From: an uncultured Clostridia bacterium
GTDB lineage: Bacteria > Bacillota > Clostridia > Lachnospirales > Lachnospiraceae
Length of the DNA: 5,697 nt
Direction: 5' to 3'
Assembly: GCA_946623485.1 (NCBI GenBank)
Contig: CAMORF010000164.1
Span: 1-5,697, forward strand
Shown here: positions 5,641-5,697 of the stretch, piece by piece
How positions within the stretch are numbered: position 1 is the stretch's first letter
How the letters are laid out: each line of letters begins with the position of its first letter
Translations under genes and position numbers: made by a program
The notes under the pieces: generated by a model
Databases searched by the model: none
What the model was told of the DNA's origin: nothing
What the model saw: only the letters and a program-made list of their open reading frames with translations

Positions 5641-5669
5641 ATTATATCACGCACTTTTTCTTCTGTGAA
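5641..5669 (-). promoter_or_regulatory. Sigma-A type promoter of the sua5-upp operon
   Basis: On the minus strand TTCACA (5669 to 5664, five of six matches to TTGACA) and a perfect TATAAT (5646 to 5641) are 17 nt apart, with a TGn extended -10. The transcript would start near 5634, giving a leader of about 38 nt to the ATG at 5596. The word CGTGATA occurs twice, 11 nt apart (5651 to 5645 and 5640 to 5634), one copy overlapping the -10 and the other at the predicted start. The -35 box lies within an 18-bp tandem duplication. Confidence 0.8.
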
Positions 5670-5696
5670 GTAAACAAGTTCTGTGATGTAAACAAG
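5661..5696. repeat. 18-bp tandem duplication over the operon promoter -35 region
   Basis: TTCTGTGAAGTAAACAAG (5661-5678) is followed directly by TTCTGTGATGTAAACAAG (5679-5696), 17 of 18 bases the same. The first copy contains the -35 box TTCACA on the minus strand; the other has ATCACA at that place. The window ends one base later, so further copies may follow. It could be an operator pair or simple slippage. Confidence 0.85.
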
Positions 5697-5697
5697 C

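Noticed and set aside
4565..5668. A 367-codon open frame on the plus strand, antisense to sua5 and longer than it
   Set aside because: It mirrors the codons of the clearly recognisable Sua5 gene, has no domain that I recognise, and would run through the operon promoter. It is a by-product of GC-biased codon use.

Overview
The window reads as chromosomal DNA of a low- to mid-GC Firmicute, most likely Clostridia and probably Lachnospiraceae. The grounds are the moderate GC content, AGGAGG-type ribosome binding sites, sigma-A promoters with extended -10 boxes, an OpgB/LtaS-like phosphoglycerol transferase, and a Sua5 - LMW-phosphatase-like - upp - dCMP deaminase gene order that resembles the ywl/upp region of Bacillus. 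The family placement is inference from protein character and gene order, not from a search.

Layout. Positions 1-425 hold no gene. They contain a degenerate GATC-rich tandem repeat running off the left edge (1-117), a likely terminator for an unseen gene to the left (161-193), a 28-bp tandem repeat (200-263) and a strong promoter (363-391). That promoter drives one plus-strand gene (426-2495), a membrane-anchored phosphoglycerol transferase of the LTA synthase/MdoB family. A bidirectional terminator (2616-2652) separates it from a convergent minus-strand operon. In order of transcription the operon holds a Sua5-type threonylcarbamoyl-AMP synthase (4550-5596), a low-molecular-weight phosphatase homologue (4029-4538), uracil phosphoribosyltransferase upp (3229-3858) and a eukaryotic-like dCMP deaminase (2651-3145). 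It starts at a good promoter at 5641-5669 that overlaps an 18-bp tandem duplication. No convincing internal promoter was seen, so the four genes are probably co-transcribed.

Function. Sua5 makes the activated intermediate for the t6A modification of ANN-decoding tRNAs. Upp salvages uracil to UMP, and dCMP deaminase makes dUMP for thymidylate synthesis, so the operon joins translation fidelity with pyrimidine supply. The plus-strand gene acts outside the membrane on glycerol-phosphate polymers or glycans.

The most notable point is that the phosphatase homologue has lost its catalytic Cys and its P-loop Arg while keeping the rest of the fold signature, so it is probably a pseudophosphatase. 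Its 3' flank, where rpiB lies in the comparable Bacillus cluster, holds three tandem 29-bp units and no rpiB. Short tandem repeats of unrelated sequence occur in four separate places in the non-coding DNA. No mobile element, CRISPR array, tRNA or rRNA was seen.
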